Below are positions 17,127 through 25,958 of a stretch of DNA of 64,000 nucleotides, in pieces. Below the pieces are notes generated by a model. It had not been told where the DNA came from. It saw nothing but the letters and a program-made list of their open reading frames with translations, and made no database searches. The stretch lies in NCBI RefSeq assembly GCF_019634845.1, contig NZ_JAHCAQ010000016.1, positions 30,855-94,854 on the forward strand. The letters are read 5' to 3'. Made by a program: the position numbers and the translations under genes. This DNA comes from Dokdonella sp. (GTDB taxonomy: Bacteria; Pseudomonadota; Gammaproteobacteria; Xanthomonadales; Rhodanobacteraceae). Position 1 is the first letter of the stretch, and each line of letters begins with the position of its first letter.

Positions 17127-17450
17127 ATGCCCTACGTGGTCACCGAAAATTGCATTCGCTGCAAATACACCGACTGCGTCGAAGTGTGTCCGGTCGACTG
17201 CTTCCACGGCGGGCCGAACTTCCTCGTGATCGACCCCGACGAGTGCATCGACTGCACGCTGTGCGAGCCCGAGTGCCCGGCCAACGCGATCTATCCGGCC
17301 GATGACGTGCCCGCCGGGCAGGAAGGCTTCGTCGCGCTCAATGCCGAGCTGGCCAAGGTGTGGCCGGTATTGAACCAGCGCAGTGAACCGGCGAGCGATG
17401 CGGCCGCGTGGGACGGCAAGCCCGGCAAGCTCGCCCTGCTGCAACGCTGA
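17127..17450 (+). CDS. fdxA: Seven-iron ferredoxin
   Basis: A 107-residue 3Fe-4S/4Fe-4S ferredoxin. Cysteines at 9, 12, 17, 21 and 25 ([17 protein letters not shown]) and at 40, 43, 46 and 50 ([12 protein letters not shown]) give the FdxA pattern. It is a cytoplasmic one-electron carrier. The start MPYVVTENC is the universal family N-terminus; the open frame extends upstream without homology. It lies downstream of tRNA-Glu. Confidence 0.96.
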   Translation: MPYVVTENCIRCKYTDCVEVCPVDCFHGGPNFLVIDPDECIDCTLCEPECPANAIYPADDVPAGQEGFVALNAELAKVWPVLNQRSEPASDAAAWDGKPGKLALLQR

Positions 17451-17500
17451 CACGGCCGCGGTGGCCGCGCGATGCTGCGCGGCCGGCGCGACGCCCAGAC

Positions 17501-18142
17501 TCAGGACAGGCGCTCGCGCAGCGTCTGCAACAGCGCGCGTGCCGCGTCGCGCGCGGCATCGCCATCGGCACCCTCGACACTGACACGGCTGCCAGCACCG
17601 GCGGCGCCGACGCGCACGGTCAGTTGCACCTTGGCCGTCACCTTGTTGCCGGCGCGACCAAGCGTGACCGCACGCTTGAACCAGCCCGGCCGCACGGTGG
17701 TCTGGCCCGTGGTTTCGACCACGTAACTGGTGGCCGCTTCGTCGCGGCTGAGGATCGTGGCGGCCCCCGAACGCTCCAGCGCCAGGCCGACGCGCGTCCA
17801 CGTGCTGGCGACGGTGTCGTTCACCGCCAAGCCATCGCCGCCCAGGCTCACGCCACTGGCAACACCGGCCGCCGGTGGCGCGCCGGTCACGGTGCCCGGC
17901 ACGCTGGCGCCAGCATCGGCGGAGGCGCGCGGTGCGGTCGCGCTGGCAGCCGGAAGCGTCAGCGCCGAGCTGCCATTGGGTGTATCGAGGTCCGGTGGCA
18001 CTTCGAGCGGCCGCGTTTCGTGCGCGCTCTTGTACTCGTTGGCGCGGCGATCGCTCTGGCGGCTGAAGAAACTGCAGCCGCCGAGCAGGAGGACGGCCGC
18101 CATGGCGGCGGGCAATGCGACGATAGCGCGTCTCACGGGCAT
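17501..18142 (-). CDS. bamC: BamC/NlpB-like outer membrane assembly lipoprotein
   Basis: A 213-residue lipoprotein with a lipobox LLGGC (Cys23). A low-complexity Ala/Ser/Pro region follows, then one BamC-type helix-grip domain (VNDTVASTWTRVGLALE, about 108-124, onward). E. coli BamC is about 340 residues with two such domains, so this is a short form. It probably accompanies the Bam beta-barrel insertion machine. It sits immediately after dapA, the standard dapA-bamC pairing. Confidence 0.8.
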   Translation of the reverse strand: MPVRRAIVALPAAMAAVLLLGGCSFFSRQSDRRANEYKSAHETRPLEVPPDLDTPNGSSALTLPAASATAPRASADAGASVPGTVTGAPPAAGVASGVSLGGDGLAVNDTVASTWTRVGLALERSGAATILSRDEAATSYVVETTGQTTVRPGWFKRAVTLGRAGNKVTAKVQLTVRVGAAGAGSRVSVEGADGDAARDAARALLQTLRERLS

Positions 18143-18155
18143 GTCCGGTCGTAAG

Positions 18156-19067
18156 TCATCCCGCTAGTCTACCCGAAGCCGCGCTCGCCTCTACCAGGCC
18201 GAGGCTGACCAATGCCGCGCGACCCGCCGCGTGATGGCGCGCGTTCAGTGGCAGCAGCGGCAGGCGCAGCTGCGCCTGGCCATGGCCGAGCTGCGCCAGG
18301 CACCACTTGAGCGGGATCGGATTGGGTTCGCAGCCGAGCAACGCATACAACGCCTGCAATTCGCCGTCGAGCGCCTGGGCCGCCAGCGGATCGGTGCGAC
18401 ACAGTCGCGCCAGCCGTGCCATGCGTGCCGGGTCGACGTTGGCGGCCACCGACACCACGCCGTCGGCACCCGCCAGCATCGCGCGTGCTGCGCTGGCGTC
18501 GTCGCCCGACAGCACGACGAAGTCCGCACCACGCAGCGCCAGCAGCGCCTGCATGCGCGCCGGCTCACTGACTGCCTCCTTGATGCCGACGATGTTGCCG
18601 TGCCTGGCCAGGCGCGCCACGGTGTCGGGCAGCATGTCGCAGGCCGTGCGCGAGGGCACGTTGTAGAGCACCACCGGCAGGCCGCCGTGCTCGGCCACCT
18701 CGCAGTAGTGCCGGTACAGGCCTTCCTGGGTCGGGCGCACGTAGGGTGGCGTGGCAACGAGCGCGCCATCCACACCCATGTCTCGCGCGCGCTGGGTCTG
18801 CGCGATCGTGTTGCGCGTGCCCGACAGGCCCGTGCCGGCCAGTGTCGGCACGCGCCCGCCGACGTGACTCACGCCGGCGGCGAGCAACTGCTCGAATTCG
18901 CCGGCATCGAGCATCGCCGCTTCGCCGGTCGAGCCACCGAGCACGATGGCGCTGGTGCCGGCGTCGATCAGATGGTCGATGAGGCCCGCGAATGCAGGCA
19001 GGTCGATCGCGTCATCGGATGGACGAAACGGCGTGGCGATGGCGCAGATGCTGCCGGACAGGGGCAT
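18156..19067 (-). CDS. dapA: 4-hydroxy-tetrahydrodipicolinate synthase
   Basis: A 303-residue class I aldolase starting lysine and diaminopimelate synthesis. The active-site residues are placed: STGEA (46-50, pyruvate loop), Tyr135 and Arg140 in LYNVPSRT, and the Schiff-base Lys163 in GIKEAV. The family usually has GTTGE where this has GSTGE. The start ATG was chosen for length and homology (MPLSGSICAIATPF). bamC lies 13 bases downstream, and gcvR is divergent. Confidence 0.95.
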   Translation of the reverse strand: MPLSGSICAIATPFRPSDDAIDLPAFAGLIDHLIDAGTSAIVLGGSTGEAAMLDAGEFEQLLAAGVSHVGGRVPTLAGTGLSGTRNTIAQTQRARDMGVDGALVATPPYVRPTQEGLYRHYCEVAEHGGLPVVLYNVPSRTACDMLPDTVARLARHGNIVGIKEAVSEPARMQALLALRGADFVVLSGDDASAARAMLAGADGVVSVAANVDPARMARLARLCRTDPLAAQALDGELQALYALLGCEPNPIPLKWCLAQLGHGQAQLRLPLLPLNARHHAAGRAALVSLGLVEASAASGRLAG

Positions 19068-19179
19068 GACGGCGGATCCATGGCAGGCGGGCCGACCATG
19101 GTACGGGCGCGTGGCGCGACAAGTCCATGCGCAGGCCACGCAAGCGTGCGCGCGCGATGGCGCCGTCGTCGCGGCCGGG

Positions 19180-19208
19180 TTGCGACCCCTCCGGCACGCC
19201 AGTATTCT
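19180..19208 (+). promoter_or_regulatory. Promoter of gcvR
   Basis: TTGCGA, 17 bases, TATTCT. Transcription would begin near 19215, just upstream of the GTG start at 19253, which supports that start over the longer open frame. Confidence 0.5.
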
Positions 19209-19252
19209 CATCCGAGCAGTCCATTGCGACCCACCGCCCAGGCAACGCATAC

Positions 19253-19840
19253 GTGAAGCAGGCTGGCAAGCAGACCGAAGCGGCGGGGAACGCGACGCGC
19301 CCCGCCTCGAACGAAAACTACCTGCTGGTCAGCGCGTTCGGCAGCCCGGGGCGTTCGCCGCTGGTCGCGCTGAGCCGGCGCATCTCCGAGTGCGGCTGCA
19401 ATGTGGTCGAGGCGCGCGTGGCGACGCTCGGCAACGAGCTCAGCGTGCAAGTGCTCGCGCAAGGCGCCTGGGACGCGATCGCCAAGCTCGAGAACGCGCT
19501 TGCCCGCCTCGACCGTGACGGCGAGCTGCGTCTGACCCACTTCCGCACCAGTGCGCGCCAGCCGCAGTCGACCCTGCTGCCCTACGTGGTCGAGGTGATC
19601 GCCGCCGACAAGCCCGGCGTGTTGTTCCAGCTCGCCGATTTCTTCGAGCGCCAGGCGATCACGATCGAACAACTGCAGTCCACGCGCTATCGCGCGATGC
19701 AGACCGGCGCCGACATGCTCTCGGCGCAGCTCACGATCGGCATTCCCAATACCACCCACATCGCCGCGCTGCGCGACGATTTCCTCGAGTTCTGCGACGG
19801 GCTCAACCTCGACGCGATCATGGATCCGATGAAGTTCTGA
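19253..19840 (+). CDS. gcvR: Glycine cleavage system repressor GcvR-like, two ACT domains
   Basis: A 195-residue protein with two ACT domains: NYLLVSAFGSPGRSPL (about 22-37) opening the first and YVVEVIAADKPGVLFQLADFF (about 109-129) opening the second. E. coli GcvR antagonises GcvA; no gcvA is seen here, so the target is unproven. The GTG start is favoured by the promoter position. It is followed 2 bases later by bcp, a pairing conserved in gammaproteobacteria. Confidence 0.85.
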   Translation: MKQAGKQTEAAGNATRPASNENYLLVSAFGSPGRSPLVALSRRISECGCNVVEARVATLGNELSVQVLAQGAWDAIAKLENALARLDRDGELRLTHFRTSARQPQSTLLPYVVEVIAADKPGVLFQLADFFERQAITIEQLQSTRYRAMQTGADMLSAQLTIGIPNTTHIAALRDDFLEFCDGLNLDAIMDPMKF

Positions 19841-19842
19841 CC

Positions 19843-20304
19843 ATGATCGACATCGGCGACAAAGCGCCTCGACTCAGCGGAACCATCGATGACGGCACCA
19901 CGCTGGCGCTGAGCGATCTGCGCGGCAGCCACTGCCTCGTCTACTTCTATCCGAGGGACAACACGCCGGGCTGCACCAACGAGGCGCTGGCCTTTCGCGA
20001 TCGCTACGCGCAGTTCCGCCGGCACGATTGCGCGATCGTCGGCGTGTCGCGTGACAGCGTGGCCTCGCATGCGCGCTTCCGCGCCCGTCACGCGCTGCCG
20101 TTCGCGCTGCTGGCCGATACCGACGAGCGCTGGTGCGAAGCCTTCGCCGTGCTCGGCGAAAAGACGCTGTATGGCCGCAAGACGATCGGTGTGATCCGCA
20201 GCAGTTTCCTCATCGACCCCGCTGGCGTGCTCGTCGCGCAATGGCGCAAGGTCAAGGTGCCCGGCCACGCCGATGCCGTGCTGGAGCGGCTGGCACAATC
20301 GTGA
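19843..20304 (+). CDS. bcp: Thioredoxin-dependent peroxiredoxin Bcp
   Basis: A 153-residue peroxiredoxin. The peroxidatic cysteine is Cys44 in NTPGCTNEA. The resolving cysteine usually found five residues later is Leu49 here, so the enzyme is either 1-Cys or resolves through another cysteine (Cys63 or Cys98). It reduces hydroperoxides in the cytoplasm. It starts 2 bases after gcvR and is probably co-transcribed. Confidence 0.93.
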   Translation: MIDIGDKAPRLSGTIDDGTTLALSDLRGSHCLVYFYPRDNTPGCTNEALAFRDRYAQFRRHDCAIVGVSRDSVASHARFRARHALPFALLADTDERWCEAFAVLGEKTLYGRKTIGVIRSSFLIDPAGVLVAQWRKVKVPGHADAVLERLAQS

Positions 20305-20383
20305 CGGCGCGCCCCGCACCAGGTCCGCATCCGCCGCCCCACCCCGGCGCGGCGACATTCCTCCCACTGCATGAAGGTTCCGC

Positions 20384-21781
20384 ATGACCCGTGGCAAGCG
20401 CATCTACGTCCTCGACACCAACGTGCTCATGCACGACCCCACCGCGTTGTTCCGGTTCGAAGAACACGACGTGTTCATCCCGATGACGGTGCTGGAGGAA
20501 CTCGACGCCGCCAAGAAGGGCACCTCGGAAACGTCGCGCAACGCGCGCCAGGTCAGCCGTTTCCTCAACGAACTCATGCTGGCCGCCAACGGCCGACCGA
20601 TCGAGGAAGGCGTGGAGCTGCGCTTGCCGCAAGGACTGCAACTGAGCCGGCGCGGCAAGCCGGGGCGGCTGTATTTCCAGACCACCGCCCATGTGGTGGC
20701 CGACAAGCGTTCGTCGCACACCTTGCCCGACAACCTCATCCTCGCCGCCGTCGTCGCCGTGCGCGACGCGCGCCCGCGCGAGCGCGTGGTGCTGGTGTCC
20801 AAGGACATCAACCTGCGCATCAAGGCCAAGATCTACGGCATTCCGGCCGAGGACTACGAGAACGACCGCGCGCTCGACGACTTCAGCCTGCTCTACAACG
20901 GTGTGACGCAGCTGCCGGCCGACTTCTGGGACCGCCACAGCGAACTGCGCTCGTGGTCGGAGCGCGGCCACACCTTCTACGAACTGCGGCGGCGCAAGGG
21001 CGAGGACTGGCATCCCAACGAAAACCTGTACCTGGCCGGCGACGATGAAGTCGAGATGCGCGTACTGCAGGTCGATGGCAAGAAGGCCATGTTGCAGATC
21101 GTCGACGATTACCGCCACGGCTCGCATACCGTGTGGGGCATCCAGGCACGCAACCGCGAGCAGAACTTCGCGCTCAACGCGCTGATGGATCCCGAGATCG
21201 ACTTCGTCACCCTGCTCGGAACGGCCGGCACCGGCAAGACGCTGCTGGCGCTGGCCGCCGGCCTGGCCCAGGTCATGGACCAGCAGCGCTACCGCGAGAT
21301 CATCATGACGCGCGCCACGGTGTCGGTTGGCGAGGACATCGGCTTCCTGCCCGGCACCGAAGAGGAAAAGATGACGCCATGGATGGGCGCGCTCACCGAC
21401 AACCTCGAAGTGCTGACCAATCCGCAGGAAGGCGGTGCCTGGGGACGTGCCGCCACCAACGATCTGCTCGCCTCGCGCATCAAGATCCGGTCGATGAACT
21501 TCATGCGCGGGCGTACCTTCCTCAGCCGCTACGTCATCATCGACGAAGCGCAGAACATGACGCCCAAACAGATGAAAACCCTGGTCACGCGCGCCGGCCC
21601 CGGCAGCAAGATCGTGTGTCTTGGCAACGTCGAGCAGATCGACACGCCCTACCTCACCGAGACCACCTCGGGCCTGACCTACGCGGTCGACCGCTTCAAG
21701 GACTGGCAGCACAGTGCCCACATCACGCTGCGTCGCGGCGAACGTTCACGCCTGGCCGATTACGCCTCGGAAGTGCTGTAA
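20384..21781 (+). CDS. PhoH family ATPase with N-terminal PIN domain
   Basis: A 465-residue PhoH2-type protein. The N-terminal PIN nuclease domain (about 1-170) has YVLDTNVLMHDP and a second acidic segment, with VLVSKDINLRIKA at its end. The C-terminal PhoH helicase/ATPase has Walker A GTAGTGKT (about 278-285) and Walker B IIDEAQNM (about 386). PhoH2 proteins are RNA helicases/nucleases. The ATG follows bcp by 79 bases on the same strand. Confidence 0.94.
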   Translation: MTRGKRIYVLDTNVLMHDPTALFRFEEHDVFIPMTVLEELDAAKKGTSETSRNARQVSRFLNELMLAANGRPIEEGVELRLPQGLQLSRRGKPGRLYFQTTAHVVADKRSSHTLPDNLILAAVVAVRDARPRERVVLVSKDINLRIKAKIYGIPAEDYENDRALDDFSLLYNGVTQLPADFWDRHSELRSWSERGHTFYELRRRKGEDWHPNENLYLAGDDEVEMRVLQVDGKKAMLQIVDDYRHGSHTVWGIQARNREQNFALNALMDPEIDFVTLLGTAGTGKTLLALAAGLAQVMDQQRYREIIMTRATVSVGEDIGFLPGTEEEKMTPWMGALTDNLEVLTNPQEGGAWGRAATNDLLASRIKIRSMNFMRGRTFLSRYVIIDEAQNMTPKQMKTLVTRAGPGSKIVCLGNVEQIDTPYLTETTSGLTYAVDRFKDWQHSAHITLRRGERSRLADYASEVL

Positions 21782-21799
21782 CACGGGATGGTGGCAGTC

Positions 21800-21822
21800 A
21801 GCGCGCTGCGCGGCAGCGCGCT
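21800..21822. terminator. Hairpin between convergent phoH-like and FadL-like genes
   Basis: A perfect 10-bp inverted repeat (AGCGCGCTGC and its complement) with a 3-base loop lies 18 bases after the phoH-family stop and before the stop of the convergent gene. There is no T-run, so it is a possible bidirectional stop of the U-poor type. Confidence 0.45.
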
Positions 21823-21840
21823 ACGCCCGCTGCTGCGCTG

Positions 21841-23016
21841 TCAGAACCGCGATGACCACAAGGCCTGGAACTCGAACCGTCCGGCGGTGGCATTGGGGCG
21901 CGCGACATAGGTCGGCATGAGCAGGTAGTAGGGCGAATCGGCGTAGCTGGCCTGGAAGCTCAGCTGGTTCCACGGTCCGAACGCGCGCGACCAACTGGCC
22001 GACAGCATGCGGTTGGCCGTCACCGGCGCCAGTGCCTCGGCCAGCAGGCGCGAGGTCGGCACGGGCTGCTGCCGCGTGGTGTAACGCATCTGCAGGTTGC
22101 CCAGCGTGTCGTCGCGCCAGGTCCAGCCCACGCTGTAGATGTCGAGGTCACGCCACGCGAACACCGGGCTCGAGCTGTCGCCGAGCAGGGCGAGGAAGCG
22201 GCGCGGCAGATTCTGGCTCGTGAAGGGCCGGATGTCGCTGTACTGCACGCGCTGCAGGCCCGCATCGAGCGAGAAATCGGGCGTGAGCAGCCAGCTCAAC
22301 GACAGCGTGGCGCTGGCAGGAATATCGAAATCGCCATTGTCGGCGAACACGCCGCGGTAGTTGTTGAACGGCGTCATGCCAACGCGCGACTGCATGCCGA
22401 CGCTCCAGCGCAACTGCTCGCCGAGCCGGTTGTCGAAGTCGACCCGCGCACCGGCGCCATAGCTCGTCCCGAGCTGGGCGGGTGCCAAGGCCCAACCACC
22501 GCCGAGCGTGCCGATGTCGAGGCTGGCAAAGCGCTGGTAGGCGAAGATTCCGGTCAGACGCACGTCGCCGTGCTCACCCCACCGCGTGACCAGGCTGGGC
22601 GCGATCACCGTGCGCTGCAGCCCCGCGTTGCCCAAGCCCGTGAACTGCGTGGACTGACCGCCCGGCAGCACGCTCGGCGTGTCGGCGACGAGGCCACTGG
22701 CAATCGATATCGACAATTGCGAAGCGCCGCTGCCGCCCGTGCCGAACAGCGAGGGCCGTTGCGCCGGCTCGACGTAACTGTCGAGCACGCCAGGCGCAGC
22801 GAACGGCTGCGGCTGGATCGCCCACGAAAATTGCGGCGTGATGCTCGAGCGTGCGTACTCGTGCCAGCGCGCCATCACCGACGAACTGGCGGCCGCCTGC
22901 AGTGCATCGGCGGCATGGTTCGGCGTGGCCGCGAGCGGCAACGAAAAAAACGGGAGCGCCAGCCCTGTGCCGAGCGCTCCCATCCATCTCCCCAAGCTGG
23001 TTCGCTGTGCCCGCAT
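21841..23016 (-). CDS. FadL/OmpP1-like outer membrane beta-barrel protein
   Basis: A 391-residue protein with a signal peptide (about 1-30, ending LPLAATP), then alternating amphipathic strands and a terminal aromatic (WSSRF), as in outer membrane barrels. The segment NGDFDIPASATLSLSW followed by LQRVQYSDI resembles the FadL family of long-chain fatty acid and hydrophobic-compound channels. The N-terminal plug NPA motif of FadL is not seen, so it is a divergent member or an analogue. It has a clear promoter upstream and is convergent with the phoH-family gene. Confidence 0.65.
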   Translation of the reverse strand: MRAQRTSLGRWMGALGTGLALPFFSLPLAATPNHAADALQAAASSSVMARWHEYARSSITPQFSWAIQPQPFAAPGVLDSYVEPAQRPSLFGTGGSGASQLSISIASGLVADTPSVLPGGQSTQFTGLGNAGLQRTVIAPSLVTRWGEHGDVRLTGIFAYQRFASLDIGTLGGGWALAPAQLGTSYGAGARVDFDNRLGEQLRWSVGMQSRVGMTPFNNYRGVFADNGDFDIPASATLSLSWLLTPDFSLDAGLQRVQYSDIRPFTSQNLPRRFLALLGDSSSPVFAWRDLDIYSVGWTWRDDTLGNLQMRYTTRQQPVPTSRLLAEALAPVTANRMLSASWSRAFGPWNQLSFQASYADSPYYLLMPTYVARPNATAGRFEFQALWSSRF

Positions 23017-23041
23017 CGCCCTGCCTGCGGCCTCTGCAGTA

Positions 23042-23092
23042 AGTTGTGTTGCAATGAGGCGCTATCGTTGGCGAAAACACAACACAAGTCAA
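23042..23092 (-). promoter_or_regulatory. Promoter and inverted repeat of the FadL-like gene
   Basis: On the minus strand, TTGACT (23087-23092), 17 bases, AACGAT (23064-23069). The arms CAACACAA (23080-23087) and TTGTGTTG (23044-23051) flank the -10 as an inverted repeat with a 28-base gap, which could be an operator. Confidence 0.4.
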
Positions 23093-23212
23093 GCGCAGCG
23101 GTTCACATTTTTGCCACAAAACCCCGCCAGAACGCCTGTTTCATGCCGTTCCCGGCCTGCCGGCGGTGGCGCGATCCGTGTCGCACGAATGCAACAATCG
23201 GTGCCGCACGCC

Positions 23213-24223
23213 TCAGCCGAGGCGTGCCGCGATGGCCCGCGCGAAACCCTGCGTGGTGCCACTGCCGCCAAGGTCGGGGGTGAGCGAGTCGGCCGCTTCC
23301 AGGGTGGCGCGGATGGCGTCGCGCAGCCGGCCGGCCAGTGCGGCCTGCTGCAGGTGGTCGAGCATCTGCGCCGCGCCGAGCAGCAGCGCGCACGGATTGG
23401 CGATGCCCTTGCCGGCAATGTCAGGGGCCGAGCCATGCACGGCCTCGAAGATCGCCGCGTCGGCACCGATGTTGGCGCCAGGGGCAAGGCCGAGGCCACC
23501 GACCAGGCCTGCGCACAGGTCCGAGATGATGTCGCCGAACAGGTTGGTGGTGACGATCACGTCGAACTGTTCGGGGCGCATCACGAGCTGCATGCAACAA
23601 TTGTCGACGATGAGTTCGTTGCACTCGATCGCGGGATATTGCGCCGCCACCTCACGCGCGACCTTGAGGAACAGCCCCGAGGTCGACTTGAGGATGTTGG
23701 CCTTGTGCACCACCGTGACCTTCCTGCGGCCCGTACGCACGGCCAGATCGAAGGCGTAACGCACGATGCGCTCGGAACCACGCCGGGTGATCTTCTGGAT
23801 CAGCGTGGCGGTGGCGCCGTCCTCCGACACCTGCTGGCCTTCACCGGCATAGGCACCTTCGGTGTTCTCGCGTACGGTGATGAGGTCGACGTTCTGCGCA
23901 AACCGCGAGCGCGTGTTCGGAAACGACACCGCCGGCCGCACGTTGGCGTACAGGTCGAAGCGGCGCCGCAGCGCGACATTGATCGAGCTGAAGCCCTCGC
24001 CGACCGGCGTCGTGAGCGGACTCTTGAGCGCCACGCGATGTTGTGCGATCGCATCGAGCGTGGCTTGCGGCAGCAATTCGCCGGTCTTCTCGTAGGCCGA
24101 CAGGCCCGCCTCGACGAATTCGTAGCGCAGGCCGGCGCCGAGTGCGTCGAGCACCTGCAGCGTCGCGTCCATGATTTCGGGGCCAATCCCGTCGCCGCGG
24201 ATGACCGCGATCGTCGTCGTCAT
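23213..24223 (-). CDS. NAD-dependent isocitrate dehydrogenase
   Basis: A 336-residue beta-decarboxylating dehydrogenase of the short NAD type, as known from Xanthomonas. IRGDGIGPEIM is the N-terminus, SFPNTRSRFAQNVDLITVREN binds substrate, and NLFGDIISDLCAGLVGG and EAVHGSAPDIAGKGIANP are the family and metal/coenzyme signatures. It converts isocitrate to 2-oxoglutarate in the TCA cycle. Isopropylmalate or homoisocitrate dehydrogenase is less likely given the VRENTEGAY segment. It is a single gene, divergent from the next. Confidence 0.92.
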   Translation of the reverse strand: MTTTIAVIRGDGIGPEIMDATLQVLDALGAGLRYEFVEAGLSAYEKTGELLPQATLDAIAQHRVALKSPLTTPVGEGFSSINVALRRRFDLYANVRPAVSFPNTRSRFAQNVDLITVRENTEGAYAGEGQQVSEDGATATLIQKITRRGSERIVRYAFDLAVRTGRRKVTVVHKANILKSTSGLFLKVAREVAAQYPAIECNELIVDNCCMQLVMRPEQFDVIVTTNLFGDIISDLCAGLVGGLGLAPGANIGADAAIFEAVHGSAPDIAGKGIANPCALLLGAAQMLDHLQQAALAGRLRDAIRATLEAADSLTPDLGGSGTTQGFARAIAARLG

Positions 24224-24369
24224 GCGGGGAACTCCAGATCGTTGGGTCGCGCGCGCCCATCGGCTGCGGCGACTGCTGCCGGAACGGACCGTCGACGCGC
24301 GCGATTGCGAGAATGAACCGCGGCTGCAGCGGGCTTGCCCGGCACCGCGCGGTCGCGCATTATCCGCGA

Positions 24370-25503
24370 ATGCAGCATCGCCTTACAACAAACGGCTTCA
24401 CCAAGTGCCTGTTCATGCTGGCCTGTGCGCTCATGGGCAGCGGTTTTGCCGCGGCCAGCGGCGCACCCCCGGAAGGCGCAACCGTGCGCGTGCGCGTGGC
24501 CAGTCTGTCGTCCGCGCTGCCCATGTCGGCCGATTCGGTGGTATTTCAACTGGCCGGCAACGCGCCGCTGAACTGCGCACCGAACGTGGCGGGCGCCGCG
24601 GTCAGTGGCGAAGTGGTCCAGATCACCACGCATTGGCCCGCCACCGGCTGCGACGCGGGCCGCAGCACGCGCTATGCGCTCACGGTTGACGCGGCGGCAC
24701 TGACCGGCGTGGCACTGCCACGCGGTCCGGTGTACGCAGTGAGCGTGCGCGACGAAGCCGGTGACCTGCTGGCCTTCCGCGCCGTCGACACCGACGCCAC
24801 GCGCGACGGCCCGCGCCCCGAGACCGGGTTCTGGTGGCCGCAAGCCGAGGGTTCCGATGCCGGCGCCGCGGCGGGCGGCAGTGGACTCAGCCTCGAGCTG
24901 CAGGGACCACAGTTGGCGATCCACCTGTTCGGCTTCGATGGCTCTGGTGCGCCGACCTGGTACTTCGGCAGCGCCCGCAGTGTCGACCGCGTAGTGACGT
25001 CACAGCTGGTTGGCCTGCAGCAGGGCGATTCGCTGTTCGCGCCACTGGGTCGGCAACCGATCGCGCAGCTCGGGCCGCGCATCGAAATCCAGTTCCTGTC
25101 GCCGACCACGGCGCGCGCTTGGCTGGTGCAGAACGAGGATGGTCGCGATCGCAACGTGCGCGAGCTGACGCTGTCCCGCGACGCATTCGATCCGCGCGAA
25201 GCAGGCGCCGCCCGCCTGGCCGGGCGCTGGGTGCTGGTCTCCGACGGCGAGCTGGCGCCGCGCCAGTTCGACTGGTGGCTGCAGGCCGGGCACAGCGAGG
25301 GTCATGCCCAGCTCGTCAATGGTGATGGCACGGCGGTACTCGACTGCCGCAGCGACGGCAACAACACCACCGTGCTCGCGTGCAGTCTCGGCCTGGACGG
25401 CGTGACCGTGGCCGAATTCGACCAGATCGGGTTCGACCGGCTCAGCGGCCGCGGCCGCGATGGCACGCCGACCCAACTGCTGCGCATCCCCGCGACGCGC
25501 TGA
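24370..25503 (+). CDS. Exported protein of unknown function
   Basis: A 377-residue protein with a signal peptide (MQHRLTTNGFTKCLFMLACALM, then GFAAASG). The body has a segment GFWWPQAEGSD near 150 and an LAIHLFGFDGSGAPTWYF stretch, a beta-rich pattern I have seen in exported proteins of this order but cannot assign. Cys residues in NCAPN, GCDAG and LDCRS could form disulfides. The second in-frame ATG was chosen because it begins the signal peptide. Confidence 0.6.
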   Translation: MQHRLTTNGFTKCLFMLACALMGSGFAAASGAPPEGATVRVRVASLSSALPMSADSVVFQLAGNAPLNCAPNVAGAAVSGEVVQITTHWPATGCDAGRSTRYALTVDAAALTGVALPRGPVYAVSVRDEAGDLLAFRAVDTDATRDGPRPETGFWWPQAEGSDAGAAAGGSGLSLELQGPQLAIHLFGFDGSGAPTWYFGSARSVDRVVTSQLVGLQQGDSLFAPLGRQPIAQLGPRIEIQFLSPTTARAWLVQNEDGRDRNVRELTLSRDAFDPREAGAARLAGRWVLVSDGELAPRQFDWWLQAGHSEGHAQLVNGDGTAVLDCRSDGNNTTVLACSLGLDGVTVAEFDQIGFDRLSGRGRDGTPTQLLRIPATR

Positions 25504-25595
25504 TCGGCGCGAATCCGCTCGCGGCGGCGGTCGCCTTTCGATGCCGCAGTGGCGCGCCGCTGACCGGTCGGCGCGCCTGGTGCCTGCGCCAGCGG

Positions 25596-25958
25596 TCAGT
25601 CGGCCGGGGCTGGCGGCGGCGCGGTGAGCTCATCGAGGAAGTCGACCGCACGGCGCAGGTGCGGAATCACGATCGAGCCCCCAACGACGAGACCCACACC
25701 GAACACTTCGAAAAACTCGTCCTCGCTCAGGCCCGCCTCGACGCACTGCGCCACGTGATAGCTGATGCAGTCGTCGCAGCGCAGCACGAGCGAGGCGACC
25801 AGGCCCAGCATCTCCTTGGTCCTGACGTCGAGTGCACCGGACTTGTAGGTCTGCGTGTCGAGCGCGAAGAACCGCCGCACGACCTGATTGTCGTGATTGA
25901 GGATGCGATCGTTCATGCGCTGGCGGAAGGCGCTGAACTGCGCGCTGCGCCCGCTCAT
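25596..25958 (-). CDS. AhpD-like carboxymuconolactone decarboxylase family protein
   Basis: A 120-residue CMD-fold protein. LRCDDCISYH gives the C-x2-C-x3-H redox site of AhpD-type alkylhydroperoxidases, preceded by the typical TKEMLGLVASL helix. It probably performs a thiol-peroxidase or disulfide-exchange reaction. The ATG overlaps the glutaredoxin stop (ATGA), so the two redox proteins are translationally coupled, suggesting that the glutaredoxin could be its partner (inference). Confidence 0.88.
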   Translation of the reverse strand: MSGRSAQFSAFRQRMNDRILNHDNQVVRRFFALDTQTYKSGALDVRTKEMLGLVASLVLRCDDCISYHVAQCVEAGLSEDEFFEVFGVGLVVGGSIVIPHLRRAVDFLDELTAPPPAPAD

